Source of the DNA: Pseudomonadota bacterium
Lineage (GTDB): Bacteria; Pseudomonadota; Alphaproteobacteria; SP197
Direction of reading: 5' to 3'
Assembly: GCA_039028155.1 (NCBI GenBank)
Contig: JBCCIS010000046.1
Coordinates: 1 to 41,157, forward strand
DNA length: 41,157 nt
Shown here piece after piece: positions 1-8,392 of this stretch. Both the position numbers and the translations under genes were made by a program. The first letter of the stretch is position 1; the number at the start of each line of letters is the position of its first letter. The notes beneath the pieces are model-generated. The model worked only from the letters and a program-made list of their open reading frames with translations, searched no databases and had not been told where the DNA came from.

Positions 1-114
1 ATCGCCAAACAACGCCACGGCGCCACCGGCGACGTCGAGGTCTACTTTGACGGCGCGACCACCAAGTACACGGATCTGGAGACCCGTTATTCACCTGACG
101 ACGGACCACATTGA
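1..114 (+). CDS. dnaB: Replicative DNA helicase DnaB, C-terminal end (partial)
   Basis: Frame 1 is open from the first base to a TGA at 112-114 and encodes 37 residues beginning IAKQRHGATGDVEVYFDG. This matches the usual C-terminus of DnaB (AKQRxGPTG followed by a short beta strand and FDG), the ring helicase that unwinds DNA at the replication fork. Only the tail is in the window, so the helicase motifs cannot be checked. The dnaB-alr order is common in alphaproteobacteria and supports the call. The downstream alr reading frame appears to start inside this gene. Confidence 0.8.
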   Translation: MAKQRHGATGDVEVYFDGATTKYTDLETRYSPDDGPH

Positions 115-1210
115 GCGCGCTGCCACCGAACTGATTATCGACCTGGATGCGCTGGCCGCCAATTGGCGCCAGTTGAGCGAGCGTGTGGCGCCTGGCCTGT
201 GCGCCGGCATGGTCAAGGCGAACGCTTACGGGTTGGGCCTGAACCGTGTCGCGCCGGCGCTCTATGAGGCCGGCTGCCGCCATTTCTTCACCGCCAATAC
301 GTTCGGCGCCATGAAGCTGAAGAAGCTGCTGCCGGATTGTCACGCCTTTGTTCTGAATGGGCTCACCGTCGGCACCGACAAGGTCTTTCTGGACAACGAC
401 CTGATCCCGGTGCTGAACGATCTCGGCCAAATCGAGCACTGGGCGGCGACGGCGCGCAGCGAAGAACGCAAGCTGAAGGCCATGATCCACCTGGATACCG
501 GCATGGCGCGTCTGGGGCTGCCGCCCTATGAGGTCGACAAGCTGGCTGAGCGCCCTGAGCTCCTGGACGGGATCGACGTTACCTATTACGCCAGCCACCT
601 GGCCTGCGCCGACGAGCACGACCACCCTCTGAACACAGAACAGCTCCACATCTTCCGCGATGCGCTCGCCCGCCTGCCGAAGGCGCCGGCGAGCCTGGCC
701 AACTCCTCAGGCATCTTCCTAGGGTCGGAGTATCACTTCGACCTCGCCCGGCCCGGTTACGCGGTCTATGGCGGGAACCCGACGCCGGGCCGCGAGAATC
801 CGATGCAGCCGGCTGTCAGGCTGCATGCGCGCATCATCCAGATCCGCGAGATCAAGGCGGGAGACCCCGTCGGCTACGGCGCCACCTATCGCGCGCGCCA
901 GAACCAGCGTATCGCGACCATCCCGGTCGGTTATGCCGACGGCTATTTGCGCAGTCTGAGCAGCATCGGCGTGGCGCGCGTCGCCGGGCGCGAAGTGCCG
1001 CTGGTCGGGCGGGTTTCGATGGACCTGGTCACGCTGGATGTCACCGATGTCCCGGAGGCCGAAGCCCAGGTCGGAACCTGGGTCGACCTGATCTGGGGAC
1101 CTGATAAGCTGGACCGGTTAGCGGGCTACGCGGGAACCATAGGTTATGAGTTGTTGACCGCCCTTGGCGGGCGATACCCGAGAAACTATCTGGGCGGTCC
1201 GCGGCAATGA
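47..1210 (+). CDS. alr: Alanine racemase
   Basis: PLP-dependent racemase that interconverts L- and D-alanine for peptidoglycan. The PLP-lysine motif MVKANAYGLG lies near residue 57, the barrel motif RPGYAVYGG near 245, VGYGATYRA (catalytic tyrosine region) follows, and GRVSMDLVTLD is the conserved C-terminal-domain motif. Length is normal for the family. The start is uncertain: the frame has no ATG or GTG ahead of the conserved core. The listed start is a TTG at 47 that overlaps dnaB by 68 bases; a CTG at 95 or ATT at 110 would remove most of the overlap. The gene ends in an ATGA overlap with the next gene, so it is probably cotranscribed with mlaE and mlaF. The function is secure, the start is not. 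Confidence 0.93.
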   Translation: MTARPPSTRIWRPVIHLTTDHIERAATELIIDLDALAANWRQLSERVAPGLCAGMVKANAYGLGLNRVAPALYEAGCRHFFTANTFGAMKLKKLLPDCHAFVLNGLTVGTDKVFLDNDLIPVLNDLGQIEHWAATARSEERKLKAMIHLDTGMARLGLPPYEVDKLAERPELLDGIDVTYYASHLACADEHDHPLNTEQLHIFRDALARLPKAPASLANSSGIFLGSEYHFDLARPGYAVYGGNPTPGRENPMQPAVRLHARIIQIREIKAGDPVGYGATYRARQNQRIATIPVGYADGYLRSLSSIGVARVAGREVPLVGRVSMDLVTLDVTDVPEAEAQVGTWVDLIWGPDKLDRLAGYAGTIGYELLTALGGRYPRNYLGGPRQ

Positions 1211-1980
1211 ACGTCTTCGCCCCCATTGGACGAGGATTCATCGGTTTCCTAGCGGTTGCTGGCCGTCTGACCGAGTTTGCCGCCGCATCGGTGTTCTACA
1301 GCCTGACACCGCCGTTCTATGGCCGCATGATCGGCCGCCAGATCCTTCAGATCGGCTACTACTCGCTACCCGTCGTCGGTCTGACGGCGATCTTCACAGG
1401 CATGGTGCTGGCGCTGCAGAGTTACACCGGCTTTTCCCGGTTCGAAGCCGAGAGCGCGGTGGCGGCCATCGTCGTTTTATCGATCACCCGGGAACTGGGC
1501 CCGGTGCTGGCGGGCCTGATGGTCGCGGGGCGGGTCGGCGCGGCGATCGCCGCGGAAATTGGCACCATGCGGGTCACCGAACAGATCGACGCGCTGACCA
1601 CGTTGTCGACCAATCCGTTCCGCTATCTCGTCGCGCCCCGCATCATCGCCGCGATCGTGACCATGCCCTTGCTGGTGATCGTGGCCGACATCATCGGCGT
1701 CTTGGGCGGCTACATCGTCTCGATCCACAAACTGGGTTTCAACCCGACCGTCTACCTGTTCAACACCTTTGACATCTTGGAACCGATGGACGTCATCTCC
1801 GGTCTGGTGAAGGCTGCCGTCTTCGGTTTCCTGATTGCGCTCATGGGCTGCTACCACGGCTACCATTCCGAGCGCGGCGCCCAGGGTGTCGGTTCGGCGA
1901 CGACCTATGCGGTGGTCTCCGGCTCGATCCTGATCTTGACCTTCAACTACATCGTCACGGAGATCTTCTTCTCGCGATGA
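1207..1980 (+). CDS. mlaE: MlaE-type phospholipid ABC transporter permease
   Basis: A 257-residue integral membrane protein of the MlaE/YrbE permease family, which moves phospholipids between outer and inner membrane in the Mla system. An amphipathic N-terminus is followed by FYSLTPPFYGRMIGRQ, then hydrophobic helices with the family motif LTAIFTGMVLALQSY and the conserved stretch SITRELGPVLAGLMVAGRVG and EIGTMRVTEQIDAL. Start and stop overlap both neighbours by the ATGA pattern (1207-1210 and 1977-1980), which indicates translational coupling with alr and mlaF. The periplasmic MlaD, MlaC and STAS-type MlaB partners are not next to it and must be encoded elsewhere if the system is complete. 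Confidence 0.92.
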   Translation: MNVFAPIGRGFIGFLAVAGRLTEFAAASVFYSLTPPFYGRMIGRQILQIGYYSLPVVGLTAIFTGMVLALQSYTGFSRFEAESAVAAIVVLSITRELGPVLAGLMVAGRVGAAIAAEIGTMRVTEQIDALTTLSTNPFRYLVAPRIIAAIVTMPLLVIVADIIGVLGGYIVSIHKLGFNPTVYLFNTFDILEPMDVISGLVKAAVFGFLIALMGCYHGYHSERGAQGVGSATTYAVVSGSILILTFNYIVTEIFFSR

Positions 1981-2756
1981 ACGCCACGGCCAACAAAATC
2001 GAAGTGCGCGGTCTGAAGAAGAGCTTCGGGACCAAGACCGTGCTGGACGGCATTGATATCGATGTCGCACCCGGTGAGTCGTTGGTCATTATCGGCGGCT
2101 CGGGCACCGGTAAGTCCGTAACCATCAAATGCATTCTGGGCCTGATGCACCCGGACGCCGGGACCATCACGGTTGACGGCCAGAACGCGATCGGCCTGCG
2201 GCGTCGCGAGCGCGACGCGTTGATGCGCAAGTTCGGCATGCTGTTTCAAGGCGGTGCCCTGTTCGACAGCATGACCGTGTGGGAAAACGTCGCGTTTTCC
2301 TTGATCCAGGGTCACCGCATGAAGCGCGACGCCGCGCGCGAGGTCGCGCTTGAGAAGCTTGCCATGGTCAGGCTGGGCGAGGACGTGGCGAGCCTGCTGC
2401 CGGCCGAGCTTTCCGGCGGCATGCTCAAGCGCGTTGCGCTGGCGCGCGCCATCGCGGGCGAGCCGGAAATCATCTTCTTCGACGAGCCGACCACCGGCCT
2501 CGATCCGATTACGGCCGACGTTATCAACAACCTGATTGCCGAGACCACCTCGGAACTGAAGGTCGCCACGATCTCGATCACCCACGACATGGCGAGCGTG
2601 CGCAAGATCGCCGACAAGGTCGCCATGCTTCACGAAGGCAAACTGATCTGGCAGGGGCCGGTCGGCGAAATCGACAAAAGCGACAATCCCTATGTCGATC
2701 AGTTCATCCACGGCCGCGCCGAAGGTCCCATCCAGATGGCGATCCGCCAGTCATGA
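1977..2756 (+). CDS. mlaF: MlaF-type phospholipid ABC transporter ATPase
   Basis: The cytoplasmic ATPase partner of MlaE, 259 residues. Walker A is GGSGTGKSVT (about residues 38-47), the Q-loop is FQGGALFDSMTVWENVAF, the ABC signature is ELSGGMLKRVALARAI and Walker B is EIIFFDEPTTGLDP, followed by the H-loop ITHDM. GALFDSMTVWENVAF is typical of MlaF. The start overlaps the mlaE stop by 4 bases. The next gene, radA, starts 20 bases after the stop. Confidence 0.93.
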   Translation: MNATANKIEVRGLKKSFGTKTVLDGIDIDVAPGESLVIIGGSGTGKSVTIKCILGLMHPDAGTITVDGQNAIGLRRRERDALMRKFGMLFQGGALFDSMTVWENVAFSLIQGHRMKRDAAREVALEKLAMVRLGEDVASLLPAELSGGMLKRVALARAIAGEPEIIFFDEPTTGLDPITADVINNLIAETTSELKVATISITHDMASVRKIADKVAMLHEGKLIWQGPVGEIDKSDNPYVDQFIHGRAEGPIQMAIRQS

Positions 2757-2776
2757 CGCTGGGGGCGGCGGGCTGA

Positions 2777-4153
2777 ATGGCCAAACTCGCCAGCCAGTTT
2801 GTCTGCCAGAATTGCGGCGCCGCCTATCGCAAATGGGTCGGGCGATGCGAGGCCTGCGGCGAATGGAACACGGTGACTGAGGAAGCTGCGCCGGCCAACC
2901 AGGCCCCCGGCGGTCTGAAAGGCAAACGCAAAGGCCGCCATATCGCGTTTGAGTCGCTGGCCGGCGCGTCCGAGCCTCCGCCGCGCATGACGACCGGGAT
3001 CGCCGAGCTGGACCGTGTCTTCGGCGGCGGTCTGGTGGCCGGCTCGGTCATCCTGCTGGGCGGCGATCCCGGCATCGGCAAATCGACGATCGCGCTGCAG
3101 GGCGCGGCGCGGCTGGCGACAAAGGGCGCGCGCTGCCTCTATCTCTCCGGCGAGGAAGCCATCGACCAGGTGCGCATGCGCGCGCGCCGTCTGGACTTGG
3201 CCGAGGCGCCGGTCGAGTTGGCGGCCGCCACGGACGTGCGTAACATCCTGACCAGCCTGGAAGGCGAGCGCGCCGATCTGGTGGTCATTGATTCGATCCA
3301 GACCATGTTCCTCGACAGCCTGGAATCGGCGCCCGGCACGGTCGGCCAGGTGCGCGGCGCCTCCCAGGAGCTGATCCGCCACGCCAAGGCAACCGGCACG
3401 GTGGTCATCCTGATCGGCCATGTCACCAAGGAGGGCCAGCTCGCCGGGCCCAAGGTGCTGGAACACATGGTCGACACGGTGCTCTATTTCGAGGGCGAGC
3501 GCGGCCATCAGTTCCGCATCCTGCGCGCGGTGAAGAACCGTTTCGGCGCGACCGACGAGATCGGCGTCTTCGAGATGACCGATCACGGCCTGGAGGAGGT
3601 CGCCAATCCGTCTGCCATGTTCCTGGACAACCGCGACGACGATGTCGCGGGATCAGCAGTGTTCGCCGGGATCGAGGGCAGCCGGCCGATGCTGGTTGAG
3701 ATCCAGGCCTTGGTAGCCCCCTCGCCGCTGGGCACGCCCCGGCGCGCTGTCGTCGGCTGGGACACTGGTCGGCTGGCCATGGTGCTGGCGGTGCTGGACG
3801 CCCGCTGTGGTCTTGCGTTGGGCGGTCACGATGTCTATTTGAACGTCGCCGGCGGCCTGAGGATTCAGGAGCCGGCCGCCGACCTTGCGGTGGCGGCGGC
3901 GCTGATTTCGTCCTATGCAGGCGCTCCCTTGGCGGCAACGACGGTTTTGTTCGGCGAAATCGGCCTGTCCGGCGAGGTTCGGCCGGTAAGCCAGGCAGCG
4001 GCACGGTTGCGCGAGGCCTCCAAACTGGGCTTTAACCGCGCCATCGCGCCAGCGCGCAGCAAGGGGGCCAAAGGCGATACGGCCCTGAAGCTGGAGCCGG
4101 TCGAGGAACTGGGAAGTCTTGTCGACCTGATACGCGGGAGCACACGCGGCTGA
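2777..4153 (+). CDS. radA: DNA repair protein RadA
   Basis: RadA (Sms) is a RecA-like hexameric motor that extends heteroduplex DNA during recombination. All family parts are present in 458 residues: an N-terminal C4 zinc finger (Cys 10, 13, 24, 27), a Walker A GGDPGIGKST at 95-104, the RadA-specific KNRFG motif at 253-257 and a C-terminal Lon-protease-like domain. The start ATG lies 20 bases after mlaF, and the stop shares one base with the cvpA start (TGATG at 4151-4155). The radA-cvpA-purF order is common in alphaproteobacteria. Confidence 0.96.
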   Translation: MAKLASQFVCQNCGAAYRKWVGRCEACGEWNTVTEEAAPANQAPGGLKGKRKGRHIAFESLAGASEPPPRMTTGIAELDRVFGGGLVAGSVILLGGDPGIGKSTIALQGAARLATKGARCLYLSGEEAIDQVRMRARRLDLAEAPVELAAATDVRNILTSLEGERADLVVIDSIQTMFLDSLESAPGTVGQVRGASQELIRHAKATGTVVILIGHVTKEGQLAGPKVLEHMVDTVLYFEGERGHQFRILRAVKNRFGATDEIGVFEMTDHGLEEVANPSAMFLDNRDDDVAGSAVFAGIEGSRPMLVEIQALVAPSPLGTPRRAVVGWDTGRLAMVLAVLDARCGLALGGHDVYLNVAGGLRIQEPAADLAVAAALISSYAGAPLAATTVLFGEIGLSGEVRPVSQAAARLREASKLGFNRAIAPARSKGAKGDTALKLEPVEELGSLVDLIRGSTRG

Positions 4154-4827
4154 TGGAAAACCTGCCGCTGACAATCACCGACTTCGCGGTCCTGGGCATC
4201 GTCTTTCTGTCCGGATTCCTGGCCTATCTGCGCGGCGCGGTGCGCGAATTCTTCTTTCTGGCGACCTGGGGCGGCGCGATCGCGGCGACGGTCTACTTTT
4301 ACGACCAGACCCTGCCGTACGCCCAGCAGTGGATCGACGACCCGCTGCTGGCCTCCGTCGCCAATGGCGCGGCGCTCTTCGTCATCACGCTCACGATCAT
4401 GACCATCGTCTCGGCGATGGTCGTCAAGCGGGCTGAAAATTCATCGCTCACAGCGCTCGACCGCTCGCTCGGCTTCGTTTTTGGTGTCATTCGCGGCGCT
4501 TTCGTCGTCTGCGTCATCTATCTGCTCTATACGCTGGCCGCGCCCATCGAAGAGCAGCCGAGCTGGCTGAAAAACGCCAAATTCACGCCATTAATCGCCG
4601 AAGGCGCCGAAGTGATGCTGGCCGTGATGCCCGAAGACTGGGACCTGCAGGGCGAGCGCGTCGTGGAACAGTTAAGAGAATCCTCATCAGCCATTGAACC
4701 GATCGTCGACTACAACGATCTAGTCAATCCCCAGCCTGGTGAGACAACGGATGGCAATTCCGACGAACCAGGGTATAACGACGACGACCGATCGGCCCTG
4801 GACGACGTTATCGACACCGAACAGTAG
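4153..4827 (+). CDS. cvpA: CvpA family inner membrane protein
   Basis: A 224-residue protein with four predicted membrane helices in the first 135 residues. It has the CvpA features DFAVLGIVFLSGFLAYLRGAVRE near the N-terminus and LDRSLGFVFGVIRGAFVV in the last helix pair. CvpA was named for colicin V production in E. coli and is linked to envelope function; its biochemical role is unknown. The C-terminal tail (about residues 165-224) is acidic and low in complexity. The gene lies directly before purF, as in many proteobacteria. Confidence 0.88.
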   Translation: MENLPLTITDFAVLGIVFLSGFLAYLRGAVREFFFLATWGGAIAATVYFYDQTLPYAQQWIDDPLLASVANGAALFVITLTIMTIVSAMVVKRAENSSLTALDRSLGFVFGVIRGAFVVCVIYLLYTLAAPIEEQPSWLKNAKFTPLIAEGAEVMLAVMPEDWDLQGERVVEQLRESSSAIEPIVDYNDLVNPQPGETTDGNSDEPGYNDDDRSALDDVIDTEQ

Positions 4828-4843
4828 GGCGACGACCGAACAC

Positions 4844-6310
4844 GTGACCCGCTTCGCTATTCATCATCCCTTTGCCGGCGACAAACTCCGGGAGGAGTGC
4901 GGCGTCTTCGGCATTACCGGGAATGAATCGGCTAGCGCCCATACGGCGCTGGGCCTGCATGCCCTGCAACACCGCGGCCAAGAGGCCGCCGGTATCGTCT
5001 CGTTCAATGGCGGCCAGTTTCATGTGCAGCGCAGCCTGGGCCTGGTTGCCGACGGATTCGGCGATCCCAAGGTTATCGATCAGTTGAAGGGTGCTTCAGC
5101 GATCGGTCACAACCGATACGCGACGACCGGCGACACCATTCTGCGCAATGTCCAGCCGCTGTTTGTCGAAACCTCCATGGGCGGACTGGCGATCGCCCAT
5201 AACGGCAACCTCACCAATTCCCACCTGCTGCGCCGCGAACTCGTCAAGAAGGGTGCGTTGTTCCAGTCGACCCTGGATACTGAGGTCATCGTTCATCTGG
5301 TCGCGCTGAGCAGTTTCAGCACGTTGCCGGACCGGCTGATCGACGCGCTGAAACAAGTCGTCGGCGCCTACTCGCTTGTCGCGTTGACCGATTCGGCGCT
5401 GATCGGCGTGCGCGACCCCATGGGGGTCAGACCGCTGGTCCTGGGTGACCTTCAGGGCGCGCCGGTCCTGGCGTCGGAAACCTGTGCCCTGGACATCCTG
5501 GGCGCCGACTGGGTGCGCGATATCGAGCCCGGTGAAATGGTGATCGCGACGCCTGAGGGTGTCGAGTCGCTGAAACCGTTCGACCCCGAGGCCGAGCGTT
5601 TCTGCGTCTTCGAGTACATCTACTTCGCCCGGCCCGACAGCATGGTCGAGCAGCGCAACGTCTATGACGCGCGCAAGCACATGGGCCGCGAACTGGCGCG
5701 CGAAAACCGCGTGCCCGCCGATATCGTGGTGCCAGTGCCGGATTCAGGCGTGCCCGCCGCGCTAGGCTACGCCGATGAGGCCGGGCTGCCGTTCGATCTG
5801 GGCATCATTCGCAATCACTATGTCGGCCGGACCTTCATCGAGCCGACCGATCATATCCGCCATCTGGGCGTGAAGCTGAAGCACAACGCCAACCGGGGCC
5901 AGGTCGCGGGAAAACGCGTCATCCTGATCGACGATTCGATCGTGCGCGGCACGACATCGACCAAGATCGTCACCATGATGCGCGAGGCCGGCGCAACCGA
6001 AGTCCACATGCGCATCGCCAGTCCGCCGACAACCCATTCATGTTTTTATGGCGTCGACACGCCGTCGCGCAAAGAGCTGCTGGCCGCGCGCATGGATGTT
6101 GAGGAAATGCGCTCCTTCATCGGCGTCGATTCGCTGGCGTTCCTCTCCGTCGACGGGCTTTATCGCGCCGCCGGGCAAGCCGGCGGGCGCCTCACGAACC
6201 AGCCGCAATACTGCGATGCCTGTCTGACCGGCGACTATCCGATCCCGCTTGTCGACCGTGACGGCGGCCACGACGCCAACCAGCTTTCCCTGCTGCACGA
6301 CTACGAGTGA
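4844..6310 (+). CDS. purF: Amidophosphoribosyltransferase
   Basis: First committed enzyme of purine synthesis: PRPP plus glutamine gives phosphoribosylamine. The class II amidotransferase domain starts at EECGVFGI with the nucleophile Cys, followed by HALQHRGQEAAGI, and the phosphoribosyltransferase domain carries the PRPP loop VILIDDSIVRGTTSTKI. I place the start at GTG 4844, just after the cvpA stop. This gives 488 residues with an 18-residue leader before Cys19, which family knowledge says is removed to free the N-terminal Cys. A longer in-frame start at GTG 4739 would overlap cvpA by 89 bases with no family support. Confidence 0.95.
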   Translation: MTRFAIHHPFAGDKLREECGVFGITGNESASAHTALGLHALQHRGQEAAGIVSFNGGQFHVQRSLGLVADGFGDPKVIDQLKGASAIGHNRYATTGDTILRNVQPLFVETSMGGLAIAHNGNLTNSHLLRRELVKKGALFQSTLDTEVIVHLVALSSFSTLPDRLIDALKQVVGAYSLVALTDSALIGVRDPMGVRPLVLGDLQGAPVLASETCALDILGADWVRDIEPGEMVIATPEGVESLKPFDPEAERFCVFEYIYFARPDSMVEQRNVYDARKHMGRELARENRVPADIVVPVPDSGVPAALGYADEAGLPFDLGIIRNHYVGRTFIEPTDHIRHLGVKLKHNANRGQVAGKRVILIDDSIVRGTTSTKIVTMMREAGATEVHMRIASPPTTHSCFYGVDTPSRKELLAARMDVEEMRSFIGVDSLAFLSVDGLYRAAGQAGGRLTNQPQYCDACLTGDYPIPLVDRDGGHDANQLSLLHDYE

Positions 6311-6314
6311 CACG

Positions 6315-7040
6315 ATGAGCGAACCCGCCAGCGGCCGCCTTGATGGCGCCGTGGCCCTGGTCACGGGCGCATCACGCGGCATTGGCCGGGCCGTCGCGCG
6401 CCGCTTTGGCGCCGAGGGCGCGCACGTTGTCGCCATCGCGCGCACCACGGGCGGGCTCGAGGAGCTGGACGACGAGGTTCGCGCGGCCGGAGGCCACGGC
6501 GCGACCCTGGTGCCTCTCGACCTCACCGATTTCGAGGGTATCGACCGGCTTGGCGGCGCGCTCTTTGAGCGCCATGGCCGCCTCGATGTCCTGGTCGGCA
6601 ACGCCGCGCAACTCGGCACGCTCAGCCCGACTGGCCACATCGACCCGCAAACCTGGCAGCAGGTGATGGATATCAACGTCACCGCAAACTGGCGATTGAT
6701 CCGCAGCATGGATCCGCTGCTGCGCCAGGCGACAGCGGGTCGCGCTATCTTCGTCACCGATAACGTGACCCAATCGACATCGCCCTACTGGGCGACCTAT
6801 GCGACGAGCAAGGCGGCGCTGGAAACACTCGCCCTGACCTACGCCTCAGAGGTCACGAAGACCAACGTTCGGGTCAACCTTCTGGCGCCATGCCCGGTTC
6901 GCACGGCCTTGCGCGCCAAGGCCTTCCCCAGCGAGAAACCCGAAGCGCTGGCGGCACCGGACGATGTGACCGACCTTTTCGTCGATCTGGCGGAAGCGTC
7001 ATGCACCCGCCATGGCGAACGCCTGTCGGTTGGGGCTTGA
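6315..7040 (+). CDS. Short-chain dehydrogenase/reductase
   Basis: A 241-residue classical SDR. The dinucleotide motif is TGASRGIG near residue 18, the structural NAA motif follows LDVLVG, and the catalytic Tyr-Lys pair is in YATSKAA. ATG 6315, four bases after the purF stop, fits the family start (a few residues, then GAVALVTGASRG). An SDR after purF is a recurring arrangement in Rhodospirillales-like genomes. The substrate cannot be told from sequence. The sequence between the NAA motif and the tyrosine (FVTDNVTQSTSPYW) offers candidate catalytic serines. It ends 12 bases before the convergent der. Confidence 0.88.
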   Translation: MSEPASGRLDGAVALVTGASRGIGRAVARRFGAEGAHVVAIARTTGGLEELDDEVRAAGGHGATLVPLDLTDFEGIDRLGGALFERHGRLDVLVGNAAQLGTLSPTGHIDPQTWQQVMDINVTANWRLIRSMDPLLRQATAGRAIFVTDNVTQSTSPYWATYATSKAALETLALTYASEVTKTNVRVNLLAPCPVRTALRAKAFPSEKPEALAAPDDVTDLFVDLAEASCTRHGERLSVGA

Positions 7041-7051
7041 CGTCCTGGGCC

Positions 7052-8389
7052 CTATTTGCGTTCGGCATAGGGGTTCTTCCCCGCCTTGAACCGGAAACGA
7101 AGGGGAATGCCAGGCAGGTCGAAGTCATCGCGCAGACGGTTCACCAGATAGCGCCGATAGGCATCGGGCAAGGATGACACCCGCGTGCCGAAGACGGTAA
7201 AGGTCGGCGGACGGTTCGCGGTCTGGGTGATGTAGCGCAACTTCACCCGGCCACCGCCGGAGATTGGCGGCGGGTGATTAGCGACGACATTACTGAGCCA
7301 GCGGTTCAGTACCGGCGTTGCCAGCTTGGTGTTCCAGCGGTCATAGGCAGCGACCACGGCGGGCATCAGCCGATCAACCCCCTTCCCGTTCAGCGCCGAC
7401 AAGGTCACCAACGGCACGTCGCGCACCTGCGGCAAAAGCTCGGCCAGACGTTTCTCCAATTCGCGCCGGAACGCCGGCGGGTTGTCGACGAGGTCCCACT
7501 TGTTGACCACGACAACGGGAGCGCGTCCCTCGGTCTCGACACGATCGACGATGGTCAGATCCTGCCGGTCGAGGACGCGCTCGGGATCCAGCACCACGGC
7601 GACCACATGGGCAAACTTGAGGCTGTTCAAGGTGTCGGAGACGGAGAGTTTCTCGAGCCGTTCGGTGACCCGCGCCTTGCGCCTCATCCCCGCCGTATCG
7701 ACAAGCTCGATGGCGCGGCCCTCGTATTCCCAGGCGGCTTCGATGGAATCGCGGGTCAGGCCCGGTTCCGGGCCGGTGATTGTCCGCTCCTCGCCCAACA
7801 GCTGGTTGACCAGGGTTGATTTGCCGACATTCGGGCGGCCGATGATGGCGAGTTTCAAGGGGCCTTCGTCATCGTCCGCCGCGTCAGCGCCGTCATCCGG
7901 GGCGTGGGCTTCGATCGCCTGGTAGAGTTCGGCAAGGCCCAATCCATGCTCGGCGGACAACGCGACCGGCTCGCCCATGCCGAGCTCGAAGGCTTCGAGG
8001 ACACCGGGCGCGCCGGCGTCACCTTCGGCTTTGTTGGCGATCAATACCACGGGTCGGCCGGTACGCCTGATGGCATCGGCAAAGTAGCGGTCTTCCGGCA
8101 CCAGACCGGCACGCGCATCAATGACGAACAATAGAAGATCGGCCTCACCCAGGGCCAGGTCGGTCTGGGCGCGCATGCGCCCGGCCATGGTCTCAGGCTC
8201 GCCCTCTTCCAACCCGGCGGTATCGATGACGCGGAATGTCAGCGGGCCAATACGGCCCTCGCCTTCGCGCCGGTCGCGGGTAACGCCCGGCGTGGAGTCG
8301 ACCAGCGCGATCCGTTTACCGGCCAGACGATTGAATAGGGTCGATTTACCGACGTTCGGCCGGCCGACAATGGCGACGGTGAAGGCCAT
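7052..8389 (-). CDS. der: Ribosome-associated GTPase Der (EngA)
   Basis: Double GTPase needed for maturation of the 50S subunit. Two complete G domains are visible in 445 residues. The first begins VAIVGRPNVGKSTLFNRLAG at the N-terminus with DTAGLEEG; the second begins LAIIGRPNVGKSTLVNQLLG after an acidic linker (DDGADAADDDEG), with DTAGMRRK and NKWD. A KH-like C-terminal domain ends in NPYAERK. The gene is followed upstream, 3 bases away, by bamB, and the der-bamB-yfgM-like block looks like one transcription unit. Confidence 0.97.
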   Translation of the reverse strand: MAFTVAIVGRPNVGKSTLFNRLAGKRIALVDSTPGVTRDRREGEGRIGPLTFRVIDTAGLEEGEPETMAGRMRAQTDLALGEADLLLFVIDARAGLVPEDRYFADAIRRTGRPVVLIANKAEGDAGAPGVLEAFELGMGEPVALSAEHGLGLAELYQAIEAHAPDDGADAADDDEGPLKLAIIGRPNVGKSTLVNQLLGEERTITGPEPGLTRDSIEAAWEYEGRAIELVDTAGMRRKARVTERLEKLSVSDTLNSLKFAHVVAVVLDPERVLDRQDLTIVDRVETEGRAPVVVVNKWDLVDNPPAFRRELEKRLAELLPQVRDVPLVTLSALNGKGVDRLMPAVVAAYDRWNTKLATPVLNRWLSNVVANHPPPISGGGRVKLRYITQTANRPPTFTVFGTRVSSLPDAYRRYLVNRLRDDFDLPGIPLRFRFKAGKNPYAERK

Positions 8390-8392
8390 CGG

